Assembly (NCBI GenBank): GCA_008360975.2
Contig: CM039187.1
Location: 18,691,495 to 18,755,494, forward strand
DNA length: 64,000 nucleotides
Direction: 5' to 3'
Source: Lichenostomus cassidix
Taxonomy: Eukaryota; Chordata; Aves; Passeriformes; Meliphagidae
Shown here piece after piece: positions 26,839 to 40,100 of the stretch; position 1 is the stretch's first letter, and every line of letters starts with the position of its first letter. Position numbers and translations under genes: made by a program. The notes under the pieces are model-generated. The model did not search any database. It saw nothing but the letters and a program-made list of their open reading frames with translations, and was not told the DNA's origin.

Positions 26839-29800
26839 TCACCTCCCTCCATCCCTGGGAAGGGTGAAGAGACCTTCTCCGTTCCTCCCCACAGTCCAGT
26901 TCCTTCCTCTTCGCCACGAAGGCGCCGGACCAAGCGCTCACCACATGAGACTGAGACCCTCTCGTTCCCCCTGCCCTCCGCCCCGACCGCTTCCCCCCAC
27001 ACCGGAACAGCCTGCGGCCAAGTGGCTTCCCCTGCAGGAGCCCTCCAACACCCCAGGGTAAAGCTCAGCCATGCAAAGTCCCCTCGGCTTCCAGGACTCC
27101 AGGGGGACTGGGAAGCAATGCAGCTGGCAATCATTGCCTTACAGGAACCCTTTCTGGGAGCGGTAAGAGCCAGGGAAACAGGGGAGAATGCCGCTCATGA
27201 AACACTGTTCCCCAAAGACATACTCTTCTGTGGTGGACTCTTGAGTGTGTGTAACCTGTGATGCTCACCCTGTTTCCCAGGAATGAGGGAACAGTCTGGC
27301 TAGAGCAGAGATGGCAGCACAGAGACCTGGCCCATCTGGCAATGAAGAAAGGACCAAGTAATGATCTGCACCCCATGAGGGGTTCTCTGTGCACCTCATC
27401 CCCACTTTCCAGCATGAATTCCCCCAAAGTTGGCTGCACCTCACAGGTGGTGACTTTGCAGGCCAGAGTTGGGAGGAACCTCACACATACACCCACAATT
27501 TCTGTGACACACAATCAGCTCAGACAGGAGGATGGAGCAACATTTACAAACAAACCAACGAAATGAAGAAATATATAAATAGATATATAAATATAACTGT
27601 GTTTTTATGCTTTGTCATGAAGGTCTGTAAAAAGGAACAAAAAAATCCCCAATTTTCTAAAAAACCCAAGCAAACAAAACCAACAAAAAAACCAAAATAA
27701 TTAAAAAACCCTACAAAAATAAAACTCCAAGTCCCATCCCTCCCCACCACCTGAATGGCAGACAAGTTCCTCTGACGTTTGATGCTCCTCTTTCACTCTA
27801 GGGTTTTGTTTCCTTTCTGTTTTGCACTACAATGGGATGATGGTATTGGAGAGGATTGGATGCCAGCTCCACCCCGGTCGCCTCCTCCTCCTTCTCCTCC
27901 CCCTTTCCCAAATCCTGTCTCTGGGGAGCAGTGTGGACAAGTCACATCTGACAAAGTTACCAAATACATCAATCGACAAAAAAAGCACTCTGAGGCAACA
28001 AACGTTTTCCATGTCACTGGTTGGCAAACAAAGAAAACAAGCCCAGCTGCGCTCTCACTGCGCTGTGTGGTGGAAAGTGTGGGGCTTCATGTGGGCCCAT
28101 CTGATTGCCCTCTGGACAGCTGAGACTGAGATGGACAAATTCAGGATTGGCTGGGATAATTGCTTGGTTCCCTAGTCCTTAGCCTTCAGTCCTTTTACCT
28201 TAAACTCTGTACCTGTGATGACTTCACCCACATCCCAACTTTCGCAATTTTAGATATGCCCAACACCCATTCTTCAGATCTCCACTGCCAGTGATAACAA
28301 CCTCATTATCTGTATCCAACACCTAATTCCCTAACCATTATAGCCCTGCTATGTGGGCCCCCCTTTGATTCCCCATCCATCTGCTCATACACCTACTAAT
28401 TTATAGGCCCCCATTCAAATCCATATGCCTGCATCCTACCAGCCAGACCCAAATACAGCCCCATCTTTTCATCTTCAATCCTGTATTGTGCACCCTAATA
28501 TTTAACCCTTGTCCCAAATGCTCACCTGATGATTCTCTAGGGATTCTCTGCTCCTTTTGGTTCCCAAGTGATGGACAAACACTGTTCTGCAAAAGGCTAA
28601 CTGTCAATAGAAATGCTTATTACTCCTGTATTGTCAGCAAACTCATAAACTGTTCCTTGCACTGACACTTCCTAAAAATTACTCAAAGAAAACATGAAGG
28701 CAGCTATAGCCTCTCCCCAGGGCATCAAGTCTGCCAAAGTAGATCCTTATTATTTTAGAGAGGCTTCAGATAAAACTTGTGGGCTATTGTCCATGTACCA
28801 AGACAGGATTGAGAATAAAACCCCCAAAGGGCATAAAAAGTGAACAGTGGAGCAATCTGTACAGCCAACATCATGTATAAAATCCAAAGTTCCAAGCCTC
28901 TGAGGAGATGTGGTAGTGGACTCAGTATTCTGTCTCCAAGTTTAACTTGTATGTATGAAATCCACCATCAGTAAACAGCTGTGTTGATCCCAAAGGTCCC
29001 TTTAACTTAACTCTTCCAGTCTTTGCATGGCTTTAGCTGATTATAGGTCTGTGTCTTCTTTAATGGGGTGCCCAAATGATGAGGGTATTTGGGGGGGACA
29101 TTTACATAGAAGATATAGAACTAAAATCTGTTCCTGTACAGAATAAAATCAAAGAGGTTACTCCTGATCTATTAAAAGTGTCATTCTGCACATCTTACCT
29201 CTGAGTAACCTGTTGCAAATAGCAGTTGCTACACTGTCACCAAGACCAGAAATTGGCCTGTTGTCTCATCTTACTCTATGAGAGAAGAAATTTCTGTGCA
29301 ATTTCTAAAAATATGCTTTCACTGCTCCTTCTGTTTTCCTTCACAGACACCAGGTAGATGCTGAACCCTGTTAGTATGGTCTCTCTTTTAGTCTCAGCAC
29401 AACCTCTGCTCTACTTATGCATCACCCATATTCACTCAGCAGCTGGTCATGGCAGAGGCAATAAATCCCAGGATAAGCAAAGAGAAGCTCCTGAGGAGGC
29501 TAGAGAAAAGGAGACTGTCACACCTCACACTTGGCCACCTGCAGCCCAGGGGCCAGCTCAAGAGAAGCTAGCAGCTCAGAAAAGCTTATTTTTATAATGG
29601 TATTTCACTAAACTTGAGACATGAGCTAGGGTCTGAAAGCAGGATTTAGTTGGCTCACTCATGGCTGGCTTGATTTGACCCTTGGAGGGCCAAATCTATT
29701 GTTGGTTTAACTCCACTGGTAAAAGAGGATTTCCACCAGGCATTGGATTGGTCAGGAAAGTTCCTAAGTACAACATGTAGTTTGACCAGGAAAATTAAAA

Positions 29801-30310
29801 GGAAAGCAGAATTATGCAAAGGACTGGGCAGTCTAATCCTCTTCCACCACCATCTGTAGACCCTCATGCGAATGTACTGAATTACATTTGCCAAAGAGTT
29901 TCTTGTGTTGGTTGTTTTGATTTACAGTCGGTGGATGCATTGTAAAGCAGTATTATAGCCCAAGTCTAGTAGCTGACATGGGGATTTATGTGGTGATATT
30001 ATGCAGAAGAAAACCATCAATATTCATCTAGATTCCATTAGACTGGACTATGCAGGAAACGCAAAAATTCTACCAATTATTTAATATTATGTTATTTGCA
30101 AAAAACAATTGCTGCTTTGTAGGAAGATAATGTGTGTAATGTGAAGGCAATTCCTCTTGTATATAAGTTCATCTCCATCTTCATCATGGTAGTTATTAAA
30201 CCAGCCTCGTCTCATCCTGTAGATAAGGAACACGCTGTGTGTACTGTGCAAGTCTCATTGTGCTCACTGAAAACAAAACGATGTGTTCAATAAAGCACAG
30301 CACAAATCCA
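26839..30310 (+). other. PAX2: PAX2 3' untranslated region (likely extent)
   Basis: The terminal exon continues downstream of both stop codons. It starts GC-rich (about 26870-27070), has an A-rich part (27540-27730) with an AATAAA at 27718-27723, and carries further AATAAA hexamers at 28814-28819 and 29142-29147. The region 29900-30310 is of mixed composition and ends with a well-placed AATAAA. I recognise no repeats here. The 3' end is uncertain: a 2-kb UTR ending near 28.8-29.2 kb and a 3.5-kb UTR ending near 30.3 kb are both possible. Confidence 0.55.
30289..30294 (+). terminator. PAX2: Candidate distal polyadenylation signal of PAX2
   Basis: AATAAA in TTCAATAAAGCACAGCACAA is followed by several CA dinucleotides within 5-15 bases, suitable as cleavage sites. 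A G/T-rich stretch (a run of Gs followed by TTTATTATTTTT) begins about 85 bases downstream, farther than typical. It is the most context-complete of four AATAAA hexamers after the coding region. Confidence 0.55.
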
Positions 30311-30649
30311 GAACCTGAGGGAACAGCCAAACCTTGGAAGGACCCTTTCCCCAACAGGCCAACAGTTGCTTTGTTATAGGTGGGGGGGGTTTATTATTTT
30401 TCTTTAAAAAACGTTACAGGAAAAAATGAAAAAGGATTGGAGGGAGACGTCATTATGCAAAATTGAGTGAAGTCTATAACTCAAGCCTCTCCTCCATTCT
30501 GCTGTCTCTTACCTTTCTCACATTTCTTTCTCACATCCTCCTTCCATTCAATCTCTATTCCCACTCTTTTATTTCTTATTCCCGATGCACTTTTCTATCC
30601 AGGGAGGGAAGAGCATTACTGATATGAGAGCATAGATCTGGGACCTCAA

Positions 30650-30860
30650 ACTCCCTAGTTCTCCTTGTGGCTCTAGAAAACCTTTGTCAAGTCCAATTTC
30701 CCCACACACCTCAATTCCAACACTCTGTAAAATGGGAATAACAACAGTTTCTAGTTCACAGGGGGATTATGCAGCTGAATTAATTAGCACCGGCTCAGTG
30801 CTTTGAGATTCTGGATAGAAAATTCTATCAAAATGTTAAGCATTATTGTGAATAATAATT
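30650..30860 (+). mobile_element. Fossil MIR/L2-like SINE
   Basis: The order of motifs follows an ancient amniote SINE in sense orientation: TTTGTCAAGTCCAATTTCCC, then TGTAAAATGGGAATAACAAC, then a diverged CACAGGGGGATTATG, GTGCTTTGAGATTCTGGAT and finally an AATAATAATTAA-like end. It is among the best preserved copies in the window. It lies just beyond the proposed end of PAX2. Confidence 0.65.
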
Positions 30861-33800
30861 AATGTTTCCATTACATTTCTCTCTTTTCCTTTTTCTCACA
30901 AATCATTCTTCATTTCTTTATTTTTCTTCCTTAGCTCTCCCTTCACTTCTCTCTTCTCGGGCCATTCTTAGTTCTGTTGCTATATTTGCTTTATCTAATG
31001 GACCAAGCAGAAATGTTGTGAGACTGAGTCTCCTTCTGTCTCCACTTGATCATGAGGGAGGAATCTCGCGAATTCTCAAATGCCGTGCTTGGCTGGAAAC
31101 AACACTGACCAAAGCATTCAAAACTGGGCAGCACCTTGGAGTCCTTCTCTCTGAAGATCTCACATCCTTTTGGCTCAATGGGATGTGGGGAGGACTGCAT
31201 GAGGTGGAGGCACTAAAGCTGACACTTGTGGCCCGTAAATCTGTTGGGGAGAGTTGGTGACAATGAGCCCTGCTGTGAAAGCAGGGAGAAGTTTGCATGC
31301 TTTCTGACCCATCCATAGCAATGAATCAAACTCAGAGTAAGTTTTCAGAATTAATCACAACATGAATGTGAGGATGTTAAACATGAAAAGGAAAACAAAA
31401 AACCCTGCACCTCTTTCTTCTCCTGAGTATAAAATTATATATGCTTATTAACATTTTCCTAAAGGAATTTTTATTTTGCTGAACTGTTGGGAAAACTCCA
31501 CCCTTTTGTCCCTAAGGAAAAGCACCCCTCTGGGAAAAGAAACAAGAATCATAGCTGAGCTGCCCCCTTTGGCACTGACAGAGTGAGGGCTTCTGAGGGA
31601 CCCACAAATACCACAGTGTGCTCCTTGGCTAAGCCCAGGATGGTGGCAGACTTGCAAAGCAGGAAGGAGGGACCAAACTGACAATTACTGACAACAAATG
31701 CTGACAACAAACTGACAACAAATGCAACCGTAGAGCAGCTCTGCTGATGATCTCCAGGCTAAGTTAGACATGAGACCAGAGAGGGAGAGGGCCAGTGCCA
31801 GGTGCAGGGTCACATCCATTCTAGGCTTCTGCAGCCCCTCTTGGCTTTTCCTCATCACTTCAGTTCTGTTTGACTCTTTTTTTTCTTTTTTTGTGCACAT
31901 GAGAAATAAAAGCAATTTTTTTTTTGTATGTCATTTTTGTGGCTTCTGGCTTGTTTCTTTTTCCCGCTCCTTCTCTCTTTCTTCCCCCCCCCCTCCCCCC
32001 CCCATCCCTTCACTCTCCAATAGATTCCTGTTGAGGTATCTGCAATGTTACATTTGTTGCACCTGGCCCCCTTTGGGCACCATGTAAACAACACTACCAC
32101 TGTTAACAACCACCACACTGCGTGATGGAAAGCATCGCACATGCTTGCAACACCCTACTGTACAATCCAGACTCTGAGACCCCACCAGACACCACATGCT
32201 CCTATGCATTACCAGCAGGATTCCCTCTTCTATTGATCTCACTCCATTGATTCCCAATGATCCATAACACATCAGGTCTCCCCGGGCAGTGTAGAAAATC
32301 AAAATACTATTGAGTACCCACAACATCAAAAAGAAGTGGGCTAAAGCCCAGAGTCTCCTTCCCCTTTATGCTTGTTTCCTTGTTGCCTAAACTGGGAGAC
32401 TCTGTCTTGGTCAGCTGGGGAGCAGAACTCAATGTAAAGTCATTAACAACTCATTCTCCAAGCTATTCATCATCCACCTAACAAACAGCTGGGCATTGTA
32501 TTCAGGTATGCTATAAACATATGAAATTCTGAGGTAATCACTCAATTTCTCCTCAGTTAAGCATTAGTTCTCCAGGAAGTCATATGCAGTTTAAGGTCAT
32601 AGAGGTAAACTAAAAATGTAGCAAGGAGTCAGGCTAGAAAAAATCAGTTTTGCTCCTACAATTTTTAGTCATTATTAAATATTTTCACAGAAGCTCATGA
32701 AAGGCAGTGAGTCCCATTTTCTACCAGTGCCTGGGTATCTCGGTGAAAACCTGCGCTTAAGTGCTGTCATGAAATCAAATACTTCTGTTCATCACAGAGT
32801 TAAAGAATTTCCTTTTGTTTAATTTTCTATTTTTCCCTTGCAGTATTAATAGCATAGGCTGAAAATCCCCCAACAGGACATTTTCCATAAGTGAAAGTCA
32901 ATTTGTTGAAATCCAAACAGACTGTAAAAGCAATTCAATTTTCACAACACTGCAGCAAAACTGCCTGGCAACTCTCCTGAAGTTGGAGGCCTCGGGTTCC
33001 CAGGGTTTGCTGCCTGCAAGGCAGACAGGCCTGGGATATGATGCCGGGATAGGCTTGCACTCAAAATTGAGGTAAAACTGGATTCCCAGATTCTGACATT
33101 TTTTATATATCAGAATTCTCTTTCTCTACCAAAGTTTAGGTGATAAGAATCAAACAGAAAATTGATTGATGAAGCCTAGATGTTAAATTGACTGGAATCA
33201 AAGGAAATTATTAATGTACATTCACTGTCAGAGGTAAAAGACAGTCTAAGAATCACCAGATAGATGTGATAACATCTAGATGTGGTAACAGATAGATAAA
33301 AGCAAAATCAATTTTCAAAATTCATCCTGGTAAAATAATCTTACAGGAATGACTTAGAAACTAGCAGGATTATCTCATTTGTATCACAAAATACAGCCCA
33401 GAGATCTTCACCCTGACATTCCTGTGTAAGTCTCCATAGCTCACAGTAGAACTACAGCAAACTTCTGCAACTTTCAAGGACTTCTATATCTTGCAAAATT
33501 AAATACTTGCATGAAAGCACTATTTCCACCATTCAAACTAGTAGTATGTTCCTTAAATAATCCTGCATAATTAATGGAAGTTCTTAGTGTGAAAATATTA
33601 TGTGATAAAACTAAAAAGAGCACCACAGTCTGTCTCCTAATGAGGAAAATGGTATTGTAAGGGTTTATGCAACACTAAGTAAAGAAATCCTCTTTATGAT
33701 TACTCTGACAAGAAAAATAAAGAAAATTTTGAACATTCTGAAATGGTGACAACCCTCTTTAAAAATAAATGCACTCTTTAAACAAGTGTAGGCAAGAAAA

Positions 33801-35280
33801 GACAATACACATCTGAAGGTACTCATTTAGGTAGTGGATGAATTTACTGAATGCACAATCAGTACTGAAAAACTGTAAGGACCTGGGGAGTGGCAAAAAT
33901 GGAAGAACAACAAGTATAGTATCAATGTCTTAAAGGAAAAAAATTGATCCTGAAAACTATAATCTCATAAATCTATACAATAATGTCCGTATCCAAAGGA
34001 AAATACTCTAAAATATTAAGGGAAGGATCATCTCACTAAAACAATAGCAGTTAATGAAGATATGCCTAGTAAACAGTCTGTATGCAAATTCTTCTCTGCT
34101 TTAGAAAAAAGCTGGGAACATCCTCAAGACATGATTCAGGGCTGTCTGCAGTGAAGTAAAGAAACTTTGTATTTTCAGCACCTCACACTTAATCATGAGC
34201 CAAGTACACACAAAAATTACAAGAGTGATTAGAGATAATGTAATTTTCATATAACACAAAATTTCATTTTGTATATATGTATATTTATATACATGTATAT
34301 AAAATAAATACAAAAACTTCTTTTGACTTCTAGTTTCAGTGTTCTCAAGACATCTATAGATACATTATTAATGGTGCCTCTTCCTCTGTAAGAGTCAGAA
34401 ATTTACTTCTAGTGAAAAGGAAGCATCTCACTGCATCACATGTGGCTTAGTGCTTTTGGAAGCCACTCAAATGTCACAAGACCTGGAAATGGCCCAGTAA
34501 CTCCTGGCAAGGCTGACAGAGCTGGTCTGATACCAAACCTTATCAAAAACTTGGGTTTTTTCCTGTCTTCTGCTGTGTGACATTTTGGTGGAAGACACCA
34601 TCCAAAGCCCGTTTGATAATTTCAGGTTCAAAACTCTACCTGCAAATTCATGCCATAGTAGCAGCTTGGAAAGGACTGTGTTCCACTGGTCCTTATCCCT
34701 GTAGCAGAAGAACCCCTCTTGTCAGGCTTGGCTGCTTCTTGCAAGCCCTGCCTCCTGTCATGCTCCTCCTTCAAGATCCCTTTTTGTGCCTTGCCAGTTC
34801 TGCCTCAGGCATGTTGACCCCTGGTATTGCCCACCATGTGGAAAACATGGATTGCCTGTAAATTCCCTTCCTCTTTCTCTGTCTCCTATTCTCCCAGGTG
34901 TAAACACCCACAAGTTTCTTATACACACTGGGTAGGGCACCCAGCACCCCACACTCCATGCTCAGGCACTACTGACTTCTGCACACTACTCCCTTTCCCT
35001 CACAGATTCAAAAGACCTTCTCTAACCTGACTGTTTTCATTGTTCTCCACAGTCCCCTTTGCTACTCTGACAGGAACACGTGGTTTCAGGAAGGAGGCAA
35101 CATTCATCTTTACAACAGGCATCCTAACTTTCTGCTGCCAGAGCTTGTAAGCAAATGCTGAGCATCTGAAACCGCAACTGCCTGTGCCTTCTGTCCACTG
35201 GGAGAAAAGGTGTAAGGGACTGTTTTGAGGGGTTTTGTTTGGTGGGTTTGGTTTTGGTTTTTTTTCAAACTGAAAGAAGG
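30861..35280. other. Intergenic, no gene seen
   Basis: Downstream flank of PAX2. It contains C/T-rich tracts at 30860-30960 and 31950-32015 (the latter with a long run of Cs), an AT-rich palindromic stretch at 34269-34300, and otherwise unique sequence. Short open frames up to 132 codons show no splice context or recognisable domain. Some stretches, such as 32790-32960, might be conserved, but nothing specific supports a function. Confidence 0.7.
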
Positions 35281-35506
35281 TAGATTTAGATTAGATATTA
35301 GGAAGTAATTATGGACTGTGAGGGTGGGGGTGATTAGAACAGGTTGCCCAGAGAAATTATGGATGCCCCATCCCTGGAAGTGTTCAAGGCTAGATTGGAT
35401 GGGGCTCTCAGCAACCTGATCTAGAGGGGGCATCCTCACCCATGGCAGGGGAGTTGGAACTAGATGATCTTTAAGGTTTCTTCCAACACAAAACATGATT
35501 CTATAA
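35281..35506 (+). mobile_element. CR1 LINE 3'-end fragment
   Basis: It runs from TAGATTTAGATTAGATATTA through GAACAGGTTGCCCAGAGAAA, GGATGCCCCATCCCTGGAAG, CCCATGGCAGGGGAGTTGGA and CTAGATGATCTTTAAGGT to ATGATTCTATAAC. This is the full 3' untranslated end of a chicken repeat 1 element with the typical ATTCTAT terminal motif, 5'-truncated. It is typical of bird genomes. A T-rich stretch lies immediately upstream. Confidence 0.95.
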
Positions 35507-36679
35507 CGACTTTTAACCTGAGACTAATTTCAAACACATTCTGTTGAACATTTTTGAAAAGAATACAAACAAAACTTACACAGAAAACCCAAGTGGACTG
35601 AACAGTGTGAAACTTCACACAGATAGAGAAACTCTCTGTACCGAAGAAATAAGCTTTTTTTTTTTCCACGCCAGCATTCATAAGAATCCTGTTTAAACCA
35701 CAGAGCTTCATTTGGAACCTCCTTAATACACAACAATGGTTAGTTACAGTGCCTAACTAATCAGGCAGCTTCCACATAGGTAGTTTACAGACGTGTATGA
35801 AAGTCAAATCACCATTACCAAGCAAATCAATCCAAAGCCCCTTATTTTCACGCTGCTTTCTCTAACATCAAGACCAGTAGCTTTTAGCTTATGCTTTTAA
35901 AATCACTGGTTTATTTTTAAAGAAAATGCTTTTAATGTAACTGGGAAAGGTGAGCTTACGGACATAGATGTACTGTACTGGCAGCTGTTCTTCTACTGCT
36001 TGTTTTTAGATCTTATTGTTTGCTAATTGAAAAAGATTGAAAATCACTTCTCTAGATATGCTTCAAATCTCGGAACATGACATAAAATCCAGGAAGTCAA
36101 ATCGTAACCAAGCAACCTCTAGCTAACAGTTAGCTGTCTAACCCATCAGGAGAGTTTATATATCCTATCCCTCTGTCAAAACTAAGTAGAAATAGGACAA
36201 TAGTTTGCTCATGCTACCAGCTGAGCCAACCTTTTATCTCAAGAACATATGGTATACACTCAGAAAGTTCCAGATAGACTCTGCACAGAATCATTCTCCT
36301 TAAAATGTCACGAATTGCCTGTTTGAACTTGAAAAGTCCCATAGAAAAAAATAGCAGTAAAAGAATTGAGCCAAAGATGTAAAGCTGGGTACCCAAAACT
36401 TAGTAAGTGCCAGAATATGGGAAGACTGGACAGAACTCTGCAGACAACATGCCAGAAGGAAGAGGAGACAAATTAAATTAATTTATCATACTTTTTGTTC
36501 TCTAACTTTGTAGAGTCTATTAGTAACAGGGTAAGATCAGCACAAGAGGTTTGCACCATCATGAACAGAAACTCTTTGTACACTCCCTACCATCCACCTT
36601 TGTCCAGCAATTCATTAACATCAAGCAAGTATAATATCCTAGTAAGTTAAATTTGCTAATAAACCAGGATGTGAGCATG
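35507..36679. other. Intergenic, no gene seen
   Basis: Unique AT-rich sequence between the CR1 fragment and a candidate regulatory block. No gene, RNA gene or transposon was recognised. Confidence 0.7.
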
Positions 36680-37110
36680 TTATAGCTACTTAGTATTCAG
36701 TTTGCTCTTTTATAAATGATTTGGTAGAGAATCAGGCCCTCTCCCTCTCTAGCTGCCTCTCATCTGATTCTAATTCAATTTCTCTGCCTATTGTTTATTT
36801 CACCGCTCCCCTGTGAAGTGTCAAATGCTGATGTTCCGTCAGCCTAGAACTGTCGTTTATATTTGTCATTCAGTCCTTGTTAAAAAATAAAACAGGACTG
36901 CGCCTGCCTTGGAGCGCTCTGCCTGGGAATTCCCTGTGGTAAAATTAGTCCATTTAGATGGAAAGTTTTGTGTCACTCCCCTGTCTAAATTGGCAGATCT
37001 GGCTCTTTTGCAAAAACCAATAAACTGTGAACCTTGATGCATCTGTCAATCAAACTCATCTTTCGTGAGCAAAGCCAGATGACAACAAAAGCTGGGCAGG
37101 CTCCTCCGAT
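36680..37110. promoter_or_regulatory. Candidate conserved enhancer-like block with a PBX/PREP site
   Basis: This block of non-repetitive, mixed-composition sequence differs from the AT-rich flanks. It contains CTGTCAATCA (37043-37052), the exact reverse complement of the TGATTGACAG decamer bound by PBX with PREP/MEIS. It also has several ATTA/TAAT cores, for example at 36943-36946, and a short palindromic GGAGCGCTCT. It lies about 10 kb downstream of the PAX2 coding end. Enhancer function is inferred. Confidence 0.35.
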
Positions 37111-40100
37111 TGGTTCTTCTCATTTAGGCATATCAGGAGGCACCTGTCACTCCTCTGGCTCAGCATCATGCTCAGAGGGACTCCATTCCCGGAGAGATGA
37201 AGCCTTATTGGGGGCTGGGTTGGGGCTGGGATGGGAAAGGAGAAAGGGGGAGTTTACCCTTTTCACTTTCAGTACGTTCTGCAGCTTGGTTCCTTCCTCA
37301 CAACTCTGGTGGGAGGCAAGGAACTGGCACTACGGCCTTTTGTTCTGGAAAAGCTTTTTTCAGATCTTAAGCAAGCTCTTTGATTTCTTAAACTGCAGGT
37401 TTTCTGGTGGCTAAAAGGATATAGCAGGAGCAGTAAATGCGACATGCTATATCCCTGAGGCTCTGGGAACTAAGCCACAATACCACAGAGGAGAGGCCGG
37501 ACATATTCCGAACTCCTTTCCAATGCTGCTGTGCATGCTGTGCCTCTCTGGTCACCCACTGAAGAGAAGCAGAGAAGGTATTTCTACCTGTCGGCTAGCA
37601 AAGAAGGGATTGGAAATTGTTTGCATGTCAAAGGAAGCATTTCATATAAAAGCATAAAAGAGGGAATAAAACAGCAGCAAAGATCAATAGCTCCCACCAT
37701 GGGACTTGAGAGGAGCTGGCACTTAGGAGCTGATGATACTCTGGGAACAACCCCCAGAGAGAGCAGAACTTCATGGGACATCTCAACTTGTCCACTTTTC
37801 AGTGGAAAATTCTGAACTCTGCTGTCTGCCCCAAAAAAAACGGAGCCAAATTTTTATTAATACTTTCTTTTGCTTTCCAAAGTACTGATTTAAACTTACT
37901 TCTTGAAGTGCTCCCATTTGCATATTTGCTTTAGGTTGCCATTGAACCATTCAAGAAATTTTTTCTTCCACTGAGATGTTGCTTGATGGTGGATTTATGT
38001 TGTCTCTTACACACCTCATCACAGACCTTATCTCACATACCTGTATTTTCTCTTTCTACTTTGTTTTGCTCAGAACAGCTCTGCCATTGTATGTCACTTA
38101 CGCTGTTTGCAGGTATCACTGTAATTATCTTGGCAGTGCAGTAGCCAAACAGTTCTCTCAAAATCAGAATATGGTACATGACTATTTCTCACAGTTGCCT
38201 TATAAGTCTCATCAAAGTTTTGTGCTTTTGCTCTAAGAATATGTGATATAAGCTTGAAATCTCAGCCTCCCAAAAACAGTTGTGAGTTCTTTTAGTTCTA
38301 CCATCCAATGTCAATGACAGGCTCAAAAATACAAGGCAAAGAGCTTAAAAACAAACTGCAAAAAAGCTCTTTTTTGCATTAAAGCTCATATCAATATTCT
38401 TGCTTACTGAGTGATTGAAACTTGCCATACTGGGCATACAAAGTACAGATTTTCCTGTAAAATGAAACTGGTAAAACACTGACCAGGTGATACTAGTTAG
38501 CTTTCATATACATATTTACTGGGCTGCATGTATAAGGTCAAAATACCATCTGTACATCAGTGTTTGGAGTCTTGAAAAGACTGCTAAAAGACTGCTTTTA
38601 GAAGGCAAGTTACAGGGTACTGAGTGAGTACACAAAGTAGCATACAAAGGCTGCAGTCTCGGAAAGAAACACTACAAACTGTGACTGTGAACCATATTAC
38701 GATCACCTACAGAGGCTGAGATGATGACTCTGCACATTATGTACTGTACACAGTAAGACATCATTCCTGTCCTGACCAACCTACTTATCATTACACAAAA
38801 CTGAAAGGGAAAGTGACTCATGCAATGTTGCTCACCTGATCATTGACAGAAAAGGAATAACACATAAATCTCACCAGCTATGCCAGCACACTGGATCCTC
38901 CTGCCCTTTATGCAGGTATGGATAAAAGCAAAGGGAGCCATCATCAATTAGTTATGCTATATTTCAATTTTTTTAACAGATTCTTGAGAAAGTAAATGAA
39001 AGAAAAGATAATAAAATTTTAGCACAGGTTTTCTACCTGGTGCATTGTTTTCTGGCAGGGGAATACATACATGTAATGCAAAGAATGTCTAAGCAAATGA
39101 ATTGGAAAACACTTTGACAAAGTAGAAGAGCAACTTTAGAATGCTGCATAGTGGAAATAAAGTGCTAACAGATATATCACAGAAGCACACCAAAAGGCCA
39201 AAGAAAGGCCATAAAGCTGTTAATTAATTTCAGTGTTGTGGGAGACACTTGGTCAAGATACCCAAAAGCAGCTCTCTAAAACGTAATTCATACTCAAGGA
39301 TCTAACCAAACAACACAAGGTTCCCAGAATCACCAACAGCCCAGCACTTCCCCCATTCATGAACACCTTTTTTTTGTTGTAGATGCACACAGGAGTGGAA
39401 TTCCTTCTATGATATATTCCCATCCCGGGACTCTACTTTGAAGGTTCACAGCTCAACAACTGTAAGAAACTGGCCAGAGTTCTGAATTTTTTGAATTCTG
39501 AATTGAATTCAATTTTGAATTCTGAATTATGCAGGATTCTGAAATTCTGCATAATTTTTTGTTACTCGGTTTCACCTTTGTCAGAATAATCCAAAGGTTC
39601 AGTTTCTGCAGTTGTGACCAGCTCTTTTAAAGGGTCCAAATGTGAGCTAGGTATGTAATTATGTACAGCTCAGTATTTTTATTACAAGACCTTGAAAAAT
39701 GTGTGGATACTCAGTTGCACACTACACACTCAGTTTTAGCTTTTTTGAATTTTTTTTGTTAAAGATCCCTCAAAATCTATCCATCATTTTTTTCTCTATC
39801 TAATCAGACCTGAGCTTTAATTAATTAATTTATTTTTAAATTGCTCTTTTTTGAATATTCTGAGGCTTAGGTTGATTAGGAAAATCTCACCCCGTTCTAC
39901 CAGCTAGGCTACATATTCACCATTTAGCTCCTATTTAACTTTTAGTGCAAATCAGAACAAACTTAAATTATACCCTGTGCTCCAACTATTTCATTGTGCT
40001 CCCCCTTCTGTCTCTACTAGGTGATCACTCTCACTAGATTTAGATATTACTGTCTGCAGCAGAAATTCTCTTGCTGTTTTGTGTTTGCACAGCAGGTAGC

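Noticed and set aside
30862..31260. 132-codon open frame after the PAX2 3' end
   Set aside because: It begins in a C/T-rich tract giving low-complexity F/L/S residues, and no domain is recognisable.
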